From Streptomyces sp. NBC_01446 (lineage in GTDB: Bacteria > Actinomycetota > Actinomycetes > Streptomycetales > Streptomycetaceae), in assembly GCF_026340095.1 (NCBI RefSeq), contig NZ_JAPEPO010000001.1, forward strand, positions 4,060,501-4,124,500: DNA of 64,000 nucleotides. Direction: 5' to 3'. Below the pieces are notes generated by a model. It saw only the letters and a program-made list of their open reading frames with translations. It did not search any database and had not been told where the DNA came from. Shown piece by piece: positions 63,060-64,000 of this stretch. Positions within the stretch are counted from its first letter, which is position 1. The number at the start of each line of letters is the position of its first letter. A program made the position numbers and the translations under genes.

Positions 63060-64000
63060 ATGACCACATCGGACGCACGCACGCCTGCCTCCAACCTGTC
63101 CGCAGAGACGGGCGAGGCCGGGAAGTCCATCGGCTGGCACAAGGGGTACGTCACGGGCTCACGCCCCGACCTCCAGGTGCCGGTCCGCCAGGTGCACCTC
63201 ACCAACGGCACGGCGGTCACGCTCTATGACACGTCCGGGCCGTACACCGATCCGAGTGTCGACACCGACGTCCGCAGGGGCCTCGCGCCGCTGCGGGAGA
63301 ACTGGATCATCAGCCGTGGCGACACCGAGGAGTATGCGGGCCGCCCGGTCCGCCCCGAGGACGACGGCATCAAGCACACCTCGCCGCGCGGCGGTCTGCG
63401 CAACCTCGACGCGGTCTTCCCCGGCCGCCCCCGCCAGCCTCGTCGCGGGCGTGACGGCCAGGCGGTGACCCAACTCGCGTACGCCAGGCGAGGGGAGGTC
63501 ACGCCCGAGATGGAGTACGTGGCCATCCGGGAGAACGTGGAGCCGGAGGTCGTCCGCGAGGAGATTGCCGCGGGCCGCGCGGTCCTGCCGGCCAACGTCA
63601 ACCACCCGGAGATCGAGCCGATGATCATCGGCAAGCGGTTCCTGGTGAAGGTCAACGCCAACATCGGCAACTCCGCGGTCACTTCGTCCATCGAGGAGGA
63701 GGTGGAGAAGATGACATGGGCGACCCGCTGGGGCGCCGACACCGTCATGGACCTCTCCACCGGCCGCAACATCCACACCACGCGCGAATGGGTCCTGCGC
63801 AACTCCCCCGTCCCGATCGGCACGGTCCCGCTCTACCAGGCGCTGGAGAAGGTCGACGGCCGCGCCGAGGAACTGACCTGGGAGATCTACAAGGACACGG
63901 TCATCGAGCAGGCCGAGCAGGGCGTGGACTACATGACGGTCCACGCGGGCGTGCGGCTGCCGTACGTCCCGCTCACCGCCAACCGCAAGACGGGCATCGT
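63060..64000 (+). CDS. thiC: Phosphomethylpyrimidine synthase ThiC (C-terminus cut by window edge)
   Basis: First 313 residues of a radical-SAM enzyme that makes the pyrimidine (HMP-P) of thiamine from AIR. Recognisable segments are PRGGLRNLDAVFPGRP, TPEMEYVAIREN, LPANVNHPEIEPMIIGKRFLVKVNANIGNSAV, and WGADTVMDLSTGRNIHTTREW. The [4Fe-4S] cysteine motif is downstream of the window. GGGAGTAGG precedes ATG 63060, and the TPP riboswitch controls it. Confidence 0.97.
   Translation, partial: MTTSDARTPASNLSAETGEAGKSIGWHKGYVTGSRPDLQVPVRQVHLTNGTAVTLYDTSGPYTDPSVDTDVRRGLAPLRENWIISRGDTEEYAGRPVRPEDDGIKHTSPRGGLRNLDAVFPGRPRQPRRGRDGQAVTQLAYARRGEVTPEMEYVAIRENVEPEVVREEIAAGRAVLPANVNHPEIEPMIIGKRFLVKVNANIGNSAVTSSIEEEVEKMTWATRWGADTVMDLSTGRNIHTTREWVLRNSPVPIGTVPLYQALEKVDGRAEELTWEIYKDTVIEQAEQGVDYMTVHAGVRLPYVPLTANRKTGI

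Overview
This window is the origin-proximal core of a Streptomyces (or very close actinomycete) chromosome. The bases are strongly GC-rich, GTG and TTG starts are common, and the gene order gyrA-gyrB-dciA-recF-gnd-dnaN-oriC-dnaA-rpmH-rnpA-yidD-yidC-jag-rsmG-parA-parB is the conserved actinobacterial one. As recalled, the order of the remaining genes matches the S. coelicolor stretch from gyrA (SCO3873) to thiC (SCO3928). I see no rRNA, tRNA, CRISPR array, insertion sequence, prophage or secondary-metabolite cluster.

Layout. Positions 1-7.9 kb (minus strand) hold replication and topology genes reading away from the origin: gyrA (cut by the window edge), gyrB, the helicase-loader gene dciA, recF, a 6-phosphogluconate dehydrogenase and dnaN. 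Positions 7.86-8.75 kb are oriC, a gene-free block with about twenty DnaA boxes. dnaA follows, then the divergent rpmH-rnpA-yidD-yidC-jag-rsmG block and parAB. From 17.6 to 29.7 kb the order matches the M. tuberculosis Rv3907-Rv3918 neighbourhood: trxBA with a sigma-R-type promoter, an ECF sigma factor and its zinc anti-sigma, a pseudokinase, the lipid II flippase murJ, a DUF6049 protein and a CCA-adding/poly(A) polymerase-type gene. From 30 to 41 kb lie an LppU-like protein, an MFS protein, ino1 with its PadR regulator, and an envelope set (class A PBP, polytopic glycosyltransferase, alanine racemase-like protein, FemX-like ligase). From 41 to 46.5 kb is rpsF-ssb-rpsR-rplI, a MATE exporter and dnaB. 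From 46.6 to 62.8 kb there are mostly accessory metabolic and regulatory genes (serine hydrolase, GNATs, MarR/MFS pair, HbpS-like protein, HAD phosphatase, flavohemoglobin, NUDIX, LysR, trans-sulfuration-type PLP enzyme, ptpA) and the developmental pair ssgR-ssgA. The window ends inside thiC, preceded by a TPP riboswitch.

How it works together. DnaA, DnaN, RecF, DciA, DnaB, SSB and gyrase initiate and run replication. ParA and ParB act on parS sites to organise and segregate the origin region. I count 14 parS or near-parS sites (consensus TGTTTCACGTGAAACA), all between 14.9 and 63 kb and none in the 14.9 kb to the left. Many are built into other elements: terminator-like palindromes, coding sequence, a start codon, and the variable hairpin of the thiC riboswitch. 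That layering, a DnaA-box-like cluster upstream of dnaB, a 14-bp tandem array at the end of a LysR gene, and a TTA codon in ssgR are the observations most worth a second look. I did not find a convincing new multi-gene system.
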